64,000 nt of DNA. Origin: Massilia solisilvae (GTDB lineage: Bacteria; Pseudomonadota; Gammaproteobacteria; Burkholderiales; Burkholderiaceae_D). Within the stretch, counting starts at the first letter, position 1; each line of letters begins with the position of its first letter. Under the pieces are notes generated by a model, which was given only the letters and a program-made list of their open reading frames with translations, did not search any database and was not told where the DNA came from. The position numbers and the translations under genes are program-made. Of this stretch, positions 15,920 through 26,420 are shown one piece after another. The stretch is from assembly GCF_024753215.1 (NCBI RefSeq), contig NZ_JANUGV010000003.1, forward strand, positions 186,001 through 250,000, given 5' to 3'.

Positions 15920-17584
15920 ATGCTGCGCACCCTGACCATCCGCGACTTCGTCATCGTCGATGCCATCGAGCTCGAATTCTCGAGCGGCTTTTCGGTCTTC
16001 ACCGGCGAGACCGGCGCCGGCAAATCGATCCTGATCGACGCGCTGCAGCTGGCGCTGGGCGGGCGTGGCGAAGCCAGCATGGTGCGCGAGGGCGCGGCCA
16101 AGGCCGACATCACGGCCGATTTCGCGGCCACGCCCGACGCCCAGGCCTGGCTGGAGCAGAACGAGTTCGCGGTGGACGAGGGCGGGGCGCTGCTGCGCCG
16201 GGTGATCGACAACGCGGGGCGCTCCAAGGCCTACATCAACGGCGTCGCCGCAACCGCCGCGCAGCTGCGCGAGCTGGGCGAGATGCTGGTCGATATCCAC
16301 GGCCAGCACGCGCACCAGTCGCTGCTCAAGAACGACGCGCAGCGCGCGCTGCTGGACAACCTGCTGGCCGTGCACGACCCGGCCGCGCGCGCGCAGGCCC
16401 AGGCGGTGGCGTCCGGCTACAGGGCCTGGCGCCAGCTGGCCCGCCAGCTCGAGGAATTCGAGACCAATGCCAAGAACGTGATGCTCGAACGCGAGCGGCT
16501 GGAGTGGCAGGTGGGCGAACTGGACAAGCTGGCCGTCAAGCCGGGCGAGTGGACCGAGATCAGCAATGAGCACAGCCGCCTGTCGCACGCGGCCAGCCTG
16601 CTCGAAGGCGCGCAGGAGGCGCTGGCCGCCATTTCGGAATCGGACCATCCGATCCTGTCGCAGCTCTCCGGCCTGAACCAGAAGCTGGCCAAGCTGGTGG
16701 ACGTGGACGCGGCGCTGCAGCCGGTGCTCGACTGCATGGAGCCGGCGCGCATCCAGCTGCAGGAGGCGGTGTACGCGCTCAACGACTACATCGACAAGGT
16801 CGAGCTGGACCCGGAGCGCCTGCGCGAAGTGGACGCGCGCATGGAGGCCATCCACGGCACCGCGCGCAAGTTCCGCGTGGCGCCCGAGGAGCTGCCGGCC
16901 GAGCACGCGGCGCTGGCCGACAAGCTGCGCCAGCTGGCCGACGCCACCGACATCGACGGCCTGCGCCGCCAGGAGCAAAAAGCCAAGGCGGCTTACATGG
17001 CGCTGGCCGAAGCGCTCTCGCGCACCCGCGCACAGGCGGCCAAAACGCTGTCCGAGCAGGTGACGGTGGCGATGCAGGATCTGTCCATGGGCGGCGGCCG
17101 GTTCGAGGTCGCGCTCAATGATTGCGAGCCGACTGCCCACGGCCTGGAACAGGTCGAGTTCCTGGTGGCGGGCCATGCAGGCGTGGCGCCGCGGCCGCTG
17201 GCCAAGGTGGCCTCGGGCGGCGAGCTGGCGCGCATTTCGCTGGCCATTTCGGTGATCACCTCCAGCGCCACGGTCACGCCGACGCTGATCTTCGACGAGG
17301 TGGACAGCGGCATCGGCGGCGGCGTGGCCGAAGTGGTGGGCCGCCTGCTCAAGCGCCTGGGCCAGCAGCGCCAGGTGCTGTGCGTGACGCACCTGCCGCA
17401 GGTGGCCAGCCAGGCCAACCAGCACTTCCAGGTGGCCAAGGGCACGCTGGATTCGGGCAAGACCGTCTCGCGCATCGACGTGCTGGGCGCGCGCGAACGG
17501 GTGGAAGAAGTCGCGCGCATGCTGGGCGGGCTGGAGATCACCGAGACCACGCGCAAGCACGCGCGCGAGCTGCTGGCGTCCTGA
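15920..17584 (+). CDS. recN: DNA repair protein RecN
   Basis: A 554-residue SMC-like ATPase for double-strand break repair. N-terminal MLRTLTIRDFVIVDAIELEF, Walker A FTGETGAGKSILIDAL (residues 28-41), long coiled-coil arms in the middle (such as ARQLEEFETNAKNVMLERER), the ABC signature ASGGELARISLAI and Walker B TPTLIFDEVDSGIGGGVAEVVG near the C terminus. The family length is about 553. GGAGACC lies before the ATG. It is co-directional with nadK, with a SOS-type box ahead of both. hemH follows after a repeat element. Confidence 0.97.
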   Translation: MLRTLTIRDFVIVDAIELEFSSGFSVFTGETGAGKSILIDALQLALGGRGEASMVREGAAKADITADFAATPDAQAWLEQNEFAVDEGGALLRRVIDNAGRSKAYINGVAATAAQLRELGEMLVDIHGQHAHQSLLKNDAQRALLDNLLAVHDPAARAQAQAVASGYRAWRQLARQLEEFETNAKNVMLERERLEWQVGELDKLAVKPGEWTEISNEHSRLSHAASLLEGAQEALAAISESDHPILSQLSGLNQKLAKLVDVDAALQPVLDCMEPARIQLQEAVYALNDYIDKVELDPERLREVDARMEAIHGTARKFRVAPEELPAEHAALADKLRQLADATDIDGLRRQEQKAKAAYMALAEALSRTRAQAAKTLSEQVTVAMQDLSMGGGRFEVALNDCEPTAHGLEQVEFLVAGHAGVAPRPLAKVASGGELARISLAISVITSSATVTPTLIFDEVDSGIGGGVAEVVGRLLKRLGQQRQVLCVTHLPQVASQANQHFQVAKGTLDSGKTVSRIDVLGARERVEEVARMLGGLEITETTRKHARELLAS

Positions 17585-17614
17585 GGTGCGCGTCCGGTGT
17601 GGGCACCGTCCGTC

Positions 17615-17697
17615 GTAGGGTGGGCGGGGCCCGCGCCCACGCGTTCAGGCAGCGCCAGCACGAACTGGACGCGTGGGCAGCGAGCTGCCCACCCTAC
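17615..17697. repeat. Dispersed palindromic repeat, family 1, copy B
   Basis: About 83 bp from gtagggtgggcggggc to gctgcccaccctac, with ends complementary to each other and the internal cccacgcgttcag and ggacgcgtgggcag arms. It lies between recN and hemH and is not followed by a T-run, so it is a repeat element rather than a plain terminator. Confidence 0.82.
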
Positions 17698-17750
17698 CTG
17701 AGTCGCGACGGCACGACAAATATCCTTTCTGCACAAACCGTGGCTGAATT

Positions 17751-17756
17751 TATAAT
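17751..17756 (+). promoter_or_regulatory. Possible -10 element of hemH
   Basis: A perfect TATAAT hexamer 31 bp before the chosen hemH start. The expected -35 region around 17727-17734 matches the consensus poorly, so the call is tentative. Confidence 0.4.
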
Positions 17757-17787
17757 GGCGGGTCTCAAGCCGTCCATACACGCACAG

Positions 17788-18894
17788 ATGCCTTTCCAAA
17801 AAGAACCACCGCACACCCACGGCAGCGTTGCCCGCAACGCGCTCGTGCTGGTCAATCTCGGCACCCCGGATGCGCCAAGCCGCCGGGCCGTGCGCCGCTA
17901 CCTGAAAGAGTTCCTGTCCGACCCGCGCGTGGTCGAGATTCCCAGGCGCATCTGGTGGTTCATCCTGCATCTGGTCATCCTGCCGTTCCGTTCCGGCGCA
18001 TCGGCCGCCAAGTACGAGATGATCTGGACCCGCGACGGCTCGCCGCTGCGCGTGCACACCGAAAAGCAGGCCGCGCTGCTGCAGGCGGCGCTGGAAGAGC
18101 GCGGCCATGATTCGATCAAGGTGGCCTGGGCCATGCGCTACGGCGCGCCCGGGCTGGCCGAGGTGCTGGCGCGCCTGAAGGCCGAGGGCGTGGACCGGAT
18201 CGCGATCATGCCGGCCTACCCGCAGTACTCCGGCACCACCACCGGCTCGATCTGGGACGCGGTGTTCGCGCACTACGCCACGGTGCGCAACGTGCCCGAG
18301 CTGCGCCTGGTCAAGCACTACCACGACCACGACGGCTACATCGACGCGCTGCGCGACACCATCCTGGAGCACTGGGAGGCGAACGGCCGCGGCGAAAAGC
18401 TGGTGATGAGCTTTCACGGGGTGCCCAAGCGCACCCTGCTGCTGGGCGACCCCTATCACTGCGAATGCCACAAGACCGCGCGCCTGCTGGCCGACCGCCT
18501 GCGCCTGTCGCCCAATGATTACATCGTCACCTTCCAGTCGCGCTTCGGGCGCGCCGAATGGCTGCAGCCGTACACCGCGCCCACCGTGGCGCAACTGGCG
18601 CGCGATGGGCTCCGCCGGGTGGACGTGATCTGCCCCGGCTTTACCAGCGACTGCCTGGAAACGCTCGAGGAAATCAACATGGAAGTGCGGCGCGAGTTCG
18701 AGGCCGCCGGCGGGCAGGATTACCACTACATCCCCTGCCTGAACGAGGCGCCGGCCTGGATCGCCGGCATGGCCGAGATTGCCGAGCAGCACCTGATCGG
18801 CTGGCCCACGATGATGAGCCCGTCCCAGCGTGAAGCCGAACGGCGCGATGCCGCGATCGGCGGTGAGCGGGCCGAGCAGATGGGAGCGGTGTAA
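17788..18894 (+). CDS. hemH: Ferrochelatase
   Basis: Inserts ferrous iron into protoporphyrin IX, the last step of haem synthesis. The 368-residue protein carries ALVLVNLGTPDAPSRRAVRR, YLKEFLSDPRVVEIPR, SGTTTGSIWDAV, the catalytic-His segment VMSFHGVPKRTLLLGDPYHC, and the C-terminal VICPGFTSDCLETLEEINME, all ferrochelatase landmarks. ATG at 17788 (MPFQKEPPHTHG) is preferred over one at 17755, because a TATAAT element overlaps the latter and related proteins start with MPF. It stands alone between recN and the grpE-dnaK-dnaJ genes, the usual betaproteobacterial order. Confidence 0.96.
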   Translation: MPFQKEPPHTHGSVARNALVLVNLGTPDAPSRRAVRRYLKEFLSDPRVVEIPRRIWWFILHLVILPFRSGASAAKYEMIWTRDGSPLRVHTEKQAALLQAALEERGHDSIKVAWAMRYGAPGLAEVLARLKAEGVDRIAIMPAYPQYSGTTTGSIWDAVFAHYATVRNVPELRLVKHYHDHDGYIDALRDTILEHWEANGRGEKLVMSFHGVPKRTLLLGDPYHCECHKTARLLADRLRLSPNDYIVTFQSRFGRAEWLQPYTAPTVAQLARDGLRRVDVICPGFTSDCLETLEEINMEVRREFEAAGGQDYHYIPCLNEAPAWIAGMAEIAEQHLIGWPTMMSPSQREAERRDAAIGGERAEQMGAV

Positions 18895-19011
18895 GGGGCG
18901 GGAGCGCCGAGGGCTTGCGGTCACGCGGTCGGTCGTGACGCAGGCGGGCCAGGCCGGTTCAGGAGCCAGAGGCAGGAACCGGCGTTGCCGGCCTGTTAAA
19001 ATGTCAGGTTT

Positions 19012-19107
19012 TCAGTGTGCCTGGACCCCCAGGCCGGCGTAGCAGATCCACGCCATCGCGAGGATGGTGTAGGCCACGATGGCGGCACTGATCAATTGCA
19101 ATTTCAT
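19012..19107 (-). CDS. Possible 31-residue single-helix membrane peptide
   Basis: The minus strand from the ATG at 19107 encodes 31 residues: a short Lys-containing start (MKLQL), about 20 hydrophobic residues including AAIVAYTILAMAWICYAGLG, then a stop. This is the size and shape of a small bacterial membrane protein. There is no good Shine-Dalgarno sequence and no family is recognised. It is divergent from grpE. It could be a chance frame; conservation in related genomes would decide. Confidence 0.3.
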   Translation of the reverse strand: MKLQLISAAIVAYTILAMAWICYAGLGVQAH

Positions 19108-19261
19108 GGTTTCGACCCCAAGGGCGACACAAAAACGTCGCTCGTGCGCGACGCTGCTCACAAGTCCATCTTAGAACTTCCGCCGCCGAAAAGAATCCCC
19201 GGTTGTGTAAATTTTGTAACGAATGGTGAAATGGCAACATAACAGTTTGAGCCGCATTCCC

Positions 19262-19289
19262 CTTGAAAATGTAGGAGATCGCCCCATCT
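19262..19289 (+). promoter_or_regulatory. Sigma-32 (RpoH) heat-shock promoter of grpE
   Basis: CTTGAAA at 19262-19268, a 13-bp spacer, and CCCCATCT at 19282-19289. This is a full match to the heat-shock consensus CTTGAAA-N13-CCCCATnT. It lies 67 bp before the grpE ATG. Confidence 0.92.
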
Positions 19290-19356
19290 GGTGGCCTGTA
19301 CAACAGCAGGACAACACCAACACTTTGCCAAGTCCTTGATTCTAGGAGTTTTTTCG

Positions 19357-19905
19357 ATGCAAGACCAAGAAAACCAAGAGGTGCCGAACCAGCCGGACGG
19401 CCAGGAGCAGGTCCCGGCCCAGGAAGCGGCGCCGGCCGCTGGCGAGCCCAGCCTCGAAGAACAGCTCAGCGCCACCGAAGCCAAACTGGCCGAAACGCAT
19501 GACGCCTTCATGCGCGCCAAGGCCGAGGCCGACAACGTGCGCCGCCGCGCTCAGGAAGACGTGAGCAAGGCTCACAAATTCGCCATCGAAAACTTCGCCG
19601 AGGCGCTGCTGCCGGTGAAGGACAGCCTGGAGATGGCACTCAAGGTCGAAGCGCCGACCGTCGAATCGATCAAGGAAGGCGTGGAAATGACGCTCAAGCA
19701 GCTCAATGCCGCCTTCGAACGCAACAAGCTGGTCGAGGTCATGCCCCAGCCGGGCGACAAGCTCGACCCGAACAAGCACCAGGCCGTGGCCGTGGTTCCG
19801 TCCGAGCAGGAAGCCAATACCGTGGTCAACGTGCTGCAGAAGGGTTACATGATCGCCGACCGCCTGCTGCGTCCCGCGATCGTGACGGCGGCACAGCCGA
19901 AATAA
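19357..19905 (+). CDS. grpE: Nucleotide exchange factor GrpE
   Basis: Cytoplasmic co-chaperone that speeds ADP release from DnaK. The 182-residue protein has an acidic, Gln/Pro-rich disordered N terminus ([18 protein letters not shown]), a coiled coil ([20 protein letters not shown]), and the conserved head domain with [36 protein letters not shown], and the closing [17 protein letters not shown]. The ATG at 19357 has GGAG about 10 bases upstream. Its own heat-shock promoter is intact, and dnaK, with a second one, follows after 98 bp. Confidence 0.97.
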   Translation: MQDQENQEVPNQPDGQEQVPAQEAAPAAGEPSLEEQLSATEAKLAETHDAFMRAKAEADNVRRRAQEDVSKAHKFAIENFAEALLPVKDSLEMALKVEAPTVESIKEGVEMTLKQLNAAFERNKLVEVMPQPGDKLDPNKHQAVAVVPSEQEANTVVNVLQKGYMIADRLLRPAIVTAAQPK

Positions 19906-19935
19906 CAAAAAACATCGTGCTGGCCGGAAAACACC

Positions 19936-19963
19936 CTTGAAAGCACGCAGTTTTTCCCAATAT
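19936..19963 (+). promoter_or_regulatory. Sigma-32 (RpoH) heat-shock promoter of dnaK
   Basis: CTTGAAA at 19936-19942, a 13-bp spacer, then CCCAATAT at 19956-19963, one mismatch from CCCCATnT. It lies 40 bp before the dnaK ATG, so dnaK can be transcribed independently of grpE. Confidence 0.87.
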
Positions 19964-20003
19964 TTGAGCCATCTGAAATCTATTACATAAAAGGAACAAA
20001 ATC

Positions 20004-21950
<1,947 letters not shown>

Positions 21951-21986
21951 TACAAGGGGATCGGCTTTGCTGATCCCGCGAAAAGT

Positions 21987-22028
21987 GCCGAGCCGAAGCA
22001 GCCGTATGGTGCCCGGCTCGGTTTTTTT
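21987..22028 (+). terminator. Rho-independent terminator after dnaK
   Basis: Stem CCGAGCCG (21988-21995) with CGGCTCGG (22014-22021), an 18-base loop, then seven T. It lies 37 bp past the dnaK stop and 47 bp before dnaJ, so dnaJ transcription probably depends on partial read-through or its own promoter. Confidence 0.85.
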
Positions 22029-22074
22029 GCAAAGACCGTTTCAACAGTTGAGATAAACAGCAAGGTGCCGACAA

Positions 22075-23205
22075 ATGGCAAAGCGTGATTTTTACGAGAT
22101 CCTCGGGGTCGCGAAGAATGCCTCGGAAGAGGACATCAAGAAGGCTTATCGCAAGCTGGCGATGAAATACCATCCTGACCGCAATCCGGACAACAAGGAA
22201 GCGGAAGAGAAGTTCAAGGAGGTGAAAGAAGCCTACGAGATGCTGACCAACCCGGAGAAGCGCGAGGCCTATGACCGTTACGGCCATGCCGGCGTCGATC
22301 CCAACATGGGCGCGGGCGGCTTTGGCGGCTTTGGCGGCGGCGCCGGGTTCGGCGATGCGTTCGGCGACATCTTCGGCGACATTTTCGGCGGTGGCCGCGG
22401 GCGCAGCTCGGGCCCGCAGGTGTACCGCGGCGCGGACCTGCGCTACAACCTGGAGATCACGCTGGAGCAGGCGGCGCACGGTTTCGACACCACCATCCGC
22501 GTGCCCAGCTGGGACAAGTGCGACACCTGCCACGGCACCGGCGCCAAGCCGGGCACTTCGCCTGTCACCTGCTCGACCTGCCATGGTCACGGCCAGGTGC
22601 GCATGCAGCAGGGCTTTTTCAGCATCCAGCAGACCTGCCCCAAGTGCCACGGCAGCGGCAAGGTGATCCCCGAGCCGTGCGCGGCCTGCGGCGGCGCCGG
22701 GCGCATCAAGCGCAACAAGACGCTGGAAGTGAAGATCCCGGCCGGCATCGACAACGGCATGCGCATCCGCTCGACCGGCAACGGCGAGCCGGGCACCAAC
22801 GGCGGGCCGCCGGGCGACCTGTACGTGGAAATCCACATCAAGCCGCACCAGGTGTTCCAGCGCGAGGGTGACGACCTGCATTGCGAAATGCCGATCTCGT
22901 TCACCAAGGCCGCGCTGGGCGGCGAGATCGAAGTGCCGACCCTGTCTGGCAAGGTCTCGTTCACCGTGCCCGAGGGCACCCAGACCGGCAAGACCTTCCG
23001 CCTGAAGGGCAAGGGCATCAAGGGCGTGCGTTCGGGGTATACTGGCGACCTGTTCTGCCACGTCGTGGTCGAAACGCCGGTCAAGCTGACCGAGAAGCAG
23101 AAAGACCTGCTGCGCGAGTTCGATCGCCTGACGAAGGAGGGCGGCGCCAAGCACAGCCCGCAAAGCAAGGGCTGGATGGACAAAGTGAAGGACTTCTTCG
23201 AGTAA
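22075..23205 (+). CDS. dnaJ: Molecular chaperone DnaJ (Hsp40)
   Basis: A 376-residue type I J-protein. J domain with HPD in [15 protein letters not shown] (about residues 24-38), a Gly/Phe-rich linker ([20 protein letters not shown]), the zinc domain with four CxxCxGxG repeats ([32 protein letters not shown]), and the C-terminal substrate-binding domain ([19 protein letters not shown], then [12 protein letters not shown]). It stimulates DnaK ATPase and delivers substrates. A strong terminator follows the stop. Confidence 0.98.
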   Translation: MAKRDFYEILGVAKNASEEDIKKAYRKLAMKYHPDRNPDNKEAEEKFKEVKEAYEMLTNPEKREAYDRYGHAGVDPNMGAGGFGGFGGGAGFGDAFGDIFGDIFGGGRGRSSGPQVYRGADLRYNLEITLEQAAHGFDTTIRVPSWDKCDTCHGTGAKPGTSPVTCSTCHGHGQVRMQQGFFSIQQTCPKCHGSGKVIPEPCAACGGAGRIKRNKTLEVKIPAGIDNGMRIRSTGNGEPGTNGGPPGDLYVEIHIKPHQVFQREGDDLHCEMPISFTKAALGGEIEVPTLSGKVSFTVPEGTQTGKTFRLKGKGIKGVRSGYTGDLFCHVVVETPVKLTEKQKDLLREFDRLTKEGGAKHSPQSKGWMDKVKDFFE

Positions 23206-23212
23206 GGGTCCG

Positions 23213-23248
23213 AACCGCTGGATGGCGCGAGTCCCAGCGGTTTTTTTT
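23213..23248 (+). terminator. Rho-independent terminator after dnaJ
   Basis: AACCGCTGG (23213-23221) pairs with CCAGCGGTT (23234-23242) around a 12-base loop, followed by a run of eight T. It lies 8 bp past the dnaJ stop. Confidence 0.92.
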
Positions 23249-23275
23249 CGAGTTAGCCATTAGCGCTAAAACAAC

Positions 23276-23389
23276 GTCGTCCCGGCGAAGGCCGGGACCC
23301 ATGGACGGTTTGCAGGAAACGCTGCGGCACGCCGCCGCCATGGCTTTCGGAGACTCAGCATGGGCTCCGGCGTGCGCCGGGGCGACGGG
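23276..23389. repeat. Dispersed repeat, family 2, copy 1
   Basis: Begins cgtcgtcccggcgaaggccgg, includes gacccatgga, later cagcatggg, and ends in a complementary ccggggcgacg. The outer ends form an inverted repeat. The same plan recurs at 47231-47310. It lies between dnaJ and the carbonic anhydrase gene. Confidence 0.7.
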
Positions 23390-23418
23390 TCAAGGTAGCG
23401 TAAGCAAAAAGGGAACAC

Positions 23419-24093
23419 ATGCCAAACTCAAAACCCATCACCCGGGAACTATTCGCCAAGAATCGCGCATGGGCCGATTCGGTGGTCGCCGAACACCCGG
23501 ACTTCTTCAAATCGCTGGCCGCCCAGCAGGCGCCGGAGTTCATGTGGATCGGCTGCTCGGACAGCCGGGTGCCGGCAAACGAACTGCTGGGCATGCTGCC
23601 GGGCGAGATGTTCGTCCACCGCAACATCGCCAACGTGGTCGTGCACTCGGACCTGAACTGCCTGTCCGTGCTGCAGTTTGCCATTGAAGTGCTGAAGGTG
23701 AAGCACATCATCATCTGCGGCCACTACGGCTGCGGCGGCGTGGGCGCGGCGCTGACCGGCCAGCGCGTGGGCCTGGCCGACAACTGGCTGCGCCACGTCC
23801 AGGACGTCAAGCACAAGCATGGCCGCTACCTCGGCGAGGTGATGCCCAAGGGCGTCGCGCACGACCGCCTGGTCGAGCTGAACGTGGCCGAGCAGGTGAT
23901 CAACTGCGCCCAGACCACCATCGTGCAGGACGCCTGGGAGCGGGGCCAGGAACTGACCATCCACAGCTGGGTCTATGGCCTGAAGGATGGCCTGCTGCGC
24001 GACCTGGGCGTGACCGTGTCCAGCGCCGAAGAACTCGCACAGAAGTACGAGTCGCTGCTGGCGCGCTACGCCGAAGGCTGGACCCCGGCGTGA
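23419..24093 (+). CDS. can: Beta-class carbonic anhydrase
   Basis: Interconverts CO2 and bicarbonate in the cytoplasm. The 224-residue protein has the beta-class zinc site: C46 and D48 with R50 in MWIGCSDSRVPANE, and H102 and C105 in IIICGHYGCGGVGAAL, the same spacing as Escherichia coli Can. Further landmarks are GEMFVHRNIANVV, then HSDLNCLSVLQFAIE and the C-terminal HSWVYGLKDGLLRDLG. Length is normal. The ATG at 23419 follows a GGGAAC stretch. Its stop overlaps the next gene's GTG start by 4 bp, so both are translated together. Confidence 0.96.
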   Translation: MPNSKPITRELFAKNRAWADSVVAEHPDFFKSLAAQQAPEFMWIGCSDSRVPANELLGMLPGEMFVHRNIANVVVHSDLNCLSVLQFAIEVLKVKHIIICGHYGCGGVGAALTGQRVGLADNWLRHVQDVKHKHGRYLGEVMPKGVAHDRLVELNVAEQVINCAQTTIVQDAWERGQELTIHSWVYGLKDGLLRDLGVTVSSAEELAQKYESLLARYAEGWTPA

Positions 24094-24467
24094 GCGAACC
24101 GTCCGGCCAGTTCCTGCAGCTGCGCGACCTGGTGCGCCAGTTCGTCGACGAGCGCGACTGGGACCAGTTCCACACGCCGAAGAACCTGTCGGCGGCGCTG
24201 GCGGTCGAAGCGGCCGAGCTGCTGGAACACTTCCAGTGGCTGCAGCACGGCCGCCCCGGCGAACTGGGCGAAGCGAAGCTGCGCGAAGTGAAGCACGAGA
24301 TGGCCGACGTGCTGGTGTACCTGGTGCGGCTGGCCGACAAGCTCGACGTCGACCTGGTGGCGGCGGTGCAGGAAAAAATGGTGCTGAACCGCGCCAAGTA
24401 CCCCGCCGACCAGGTGCGCGGCGACGCGCGCAAGTACTACGAATACAAGCGCGACGGCCAGGCGTAG
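24090..24467 (+). CDS. MazG-like nucleotide pyrophosphohydrolase
   Basis: A 125-residue all-alpha NTP pyrophosphatase of the MazG/RS21-C6 group, which hydrolyses (d)NTPs, often modified or excess dCTP, to monophosphates. Metal-binding helices are visible: LAVEAAELLEHFQW (ExxE) and EVKHEMADVLVYLVRLADKL (ExxD). The N-terminal LRDLVRQFVDERDWDQFHTP, with HTPKNL, is typical of the dCTPase/RS21-C6 members. The start is a GTG at 24090 overlapping the carbonic anhydrase stop as GTGA. The exact substrate cannot be read. Confidence 0.88.
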   Translation: MSEPSGQFLQLRDLVRQFVDERDWDQFHTPKNLSAALAVEAAELLEHFQWLQHGRPGELGEAKLREVKHEMADVLVYLVRLADKLDVDLVAAVQEKMVLNRAKYPADQVRGDARKYYEYKRDGQA

Positions 24468-24473
24468 TCTTCC

Positions 24474-24558
24474 GTAGGGTGGGCGGGTCTCCCGCCCACG
24501 CGTTCAGATCACGCATGCGTTGTTTGAACGCGTGGGCAGGAAAACCTGCTCTCCCTAC
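24474..24558. repeat. Dispersed palindromic repeat, family 1, copy C
   Basis: About 85 bp from gtagggtgggcggg to tctccctac, with internal cccacgcgttcagatcacg and tttgaacgcgtgggcagg arms, close to copy A. It fills the gap between the convergent MazG-like and chemoreceptor genes. Confidence 0.84.
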
Positions 24559-24564
24559 ATCCGC

Positions 24565-26181
24565 TCAGGCGGCCAGCGCCAGCGAGCGCGCGCCGCCCGC
24601 GCCAGGCGGCTGCAGCGAATGGACCGTCGCGTCCTGCTCGAGCTGGAACACGCGCACCGCTTCCTCCAGTTCCTGCGCCTGCTGGCGCAGCGTCTCGCTG
24701 GCCGCGGCGGCCTGTTCGACCAGCGCCGCGTTTTGCTGGGTCATCGCGTCCATCCCGCTGATCGCCTGGCTGAGCTGGCCGATGCCGGCTTCCTGCTCGC
24801 TGCTGGCCAGCGCGATGTCCTGCATGATGGCGCTCACCTCGTGCACGCTGGACACGATCTGCTCCATCGTTGCGCCGGCCTTGCCCACCAGGCTGCTGCC
24901 GGTGCCCACCTCCTGTACCGACACCTCGATCAGCGCCTTGATTTCCTTGGCCGCGCTGGCCGAGCGCTGGGCCAGGTTGCGCACTTCCGAGGCGACGACG
25001 GCAAAGCCGCGCCCTTGTTCGCCGGCGCGCGCCGCTTCCACCGCCGCATTGAGCGCCAGGATGTTGGTCTGGAATGCGATGCCGTCGATGACCCCGATGA
25101 TGTCGGTGATCCGGCGCGCCGACGTGTTGATCGCGTCCATGCTGCCCACCACCTGCGCCACCAGCTCGCCGCCCTTGGCCGCCACCCCGGATGCGTTGCT
25201 GGCAAGCTGGCTTGCGTGGCGCGCGTGCGCGGCGTTCTGCTTCACGGTGGAAGTGAGTTCCTCGACCGACGCCGCGGTCTCCTCCAGCGAGCTGGCCTGC
25301 TGCTCGGTGCGCGCCGACAAATCCACGTTGCCGTGCGCGATCTCGCCCGAGGCGGCGGCGATGGCCGCGCTGCTGTCACGCACTTTGCCCACCACGCGAT
25401 ACAGGTCGCGGTTCATGCGGTTGAGCGCCGCCAGCAGCTGTCCGGTCTCGTTATGCGCGTGCCGTTCCTCGCGGTTGTGCAGCCGGCCCTGCGCCACGGC
25501 GTTGGTGACCTCCACCGCGTGCGCCAGCGGCCGGCCGATCGAGCGGGCGGCCAGCACGGCGCTGCTCACCGCCACCACCAGCGCCCCAAGCCACAGCGCG
25601 CCCAGCGCCTTCTGTCCGGCCGCGCCGCGCGCCTTCACTTGCGCCGCCTGGCCGGCCGCCATCGCCCTGGCGTGTTCGACCAGGCTGTCGATCTCGTCCA
25701 CATACGCCTTTTGCGCCGCCGCCATGTCGCCGCGCGCGATCGTGGCGGCCTCCTGCGCATTGCCGTCGGCGCGCGCCTTGAACGCGCTGTCGCGCAGTGC
25801 GATGTAGGCCTTGCGCTTGGTGCCGATGCTGGCGTACAGCGCCTTGCCTTCGGCGTCCTCGACCAGTTGTTCCAGCTGCTTTTGCAGGTTCGAAATGCGC
25901 GCGCTGGTCTGCTTGATTTGCGGCGCCAGCGCGGTGCGCTCAGCTTCGTTCTCGGAGGTGATCATGATGGTGGTGCGCATGCCGTTCAACTCGGTCGCGG
26001 CGCGCCAGTCGTTGATGATGCGTACCTTGGCCAGCGCATCCGTCATCATTTCCTCGGAGCGTGCGCCGAAGTCGCGCAGCAGCCACACGCCGACGGCCGT
26101 CAGCAAGGTCATGAGCAGGCACAGGAGAGCGTAGCTGGCCCCCATCCGCGTGCCGATTTTCAGGTCATCCAGTCTCATCAT
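24565..26181 (-). CDS. Methyl-accepting chemotaxis protein (chemoreceptor 1)
   Basis: A 538-residue chemoreceptor. N-terminal TM (residues about 13-35, [20 protein letters not shown]), a periplasmic four-helix-bundle sensor of about 150 residues, a second TM ([19 protein letters not shown]), HAMP, and the long signalling coiled coil with the near-invariant tip [20 protein letters not shown], then [20 protein letters not shown]. The C terminus ends in ARSLALAA and lacks the NWETF-type CheR/CheB tether. The start could be either of two adjacent ATGs (26181 or 26178); no clear ribosome site is seen. It is the third of three related receptors on this strand. The ligand is unknown. Confidence 0.92.
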   Translation of the reverse strand: MMRLDDLKIGTRMGASYALLCLLMTLLTAVGVWLLRDFGARSEEMMTDALAKVRIINDWRAATELNGMRTTIMITSENEAERTALAPQIKQTSARISNLQKQLEQLVEDAEGKALYASIGTKRKAYIALRDSAFKARADGNAQEAATIARGDMAAAQKAYVDEIDSLVEHARAMAAGQAAQVKARGAAGQKALGALWLGALVVAVSSAVLAARSIGRPLAHAVEVTNAVAQGRLHNREERHAHNETGQLLAALNRMNRDLYRVVGKVRDSSAAIAAASGEIAHGNVDLSARTEQQASSLEETAASVEELTSTVKQNAAHARHASQLASNASGVAAKGGELVAQVVGSMDAINTSARRITDIIGVIDGIAFQTNILALNAAVEAARAGEQGRGFAVVASEVRNLAQRSASAAKEIKALIEVSVQEVGTGSSLVGKAGATMEQIVSSVHEVSAIMQDIALASSEQEAGIGQLSQAISGMDAMTQQNAALVEQAAAASETLRQQAQELEEAVRVFQLEQDATVHSLQPPGAGGARSLALAA

Positions 26182-26372
26182 TGTTGTCGTTATGGATAAA
26201 AGTATGGGCCCGGTTCCGTCCCGGTTCGTGGCGCGGCCCCGCCATTCGCTCCATTTTCCATAGCAAAAGCCGGCCTACCATTATGCGACTGGTATTTTGC
26301 GGCGTGTAAATATTGGTGTTTTCAGAGAAAGAAATGAGGCGCGGCTGCAACACGTGGCGCGACGCGGCGCAC

Positions 26373-26400
26373 AAAAAAAACGGTCCCGCGCGGGGACCGT
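26373..26400 (-). terminator. Rho-independent terminator after chemoreceptor 2
   Basis: Read on the minus strand, ACGGTCCC (26400-26393) pairs with GGGACCGT (26387-26380) around a five-base loop and is followed by a run of eight T (26380-26373). It lies 20 bp beyond the stop of the receptor gene at 26421. Confidence 0.9.
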
Positions 26401-26420
26401 TGCGTACAGCGGACGGACTG

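Larger units (their letters stand above)
18895..19356. other. 462-bp region between hemH and grpE
   Basis: It holds one possible 31-codon minus-strand ORF (19012-19107) and the sigma-32 type promoter of grpE (19262-19289). The rest, including 18895-19011, shows no gene, repeat or clear hairpin with a T-run. Confidence 0.5.

Noticed and set aside
15797..17560. 587-codon minus-strand frame opposite recN
   Set aside because: Shadow of recN: composition His/Arg/Gln/Gly-rich, no motifs.
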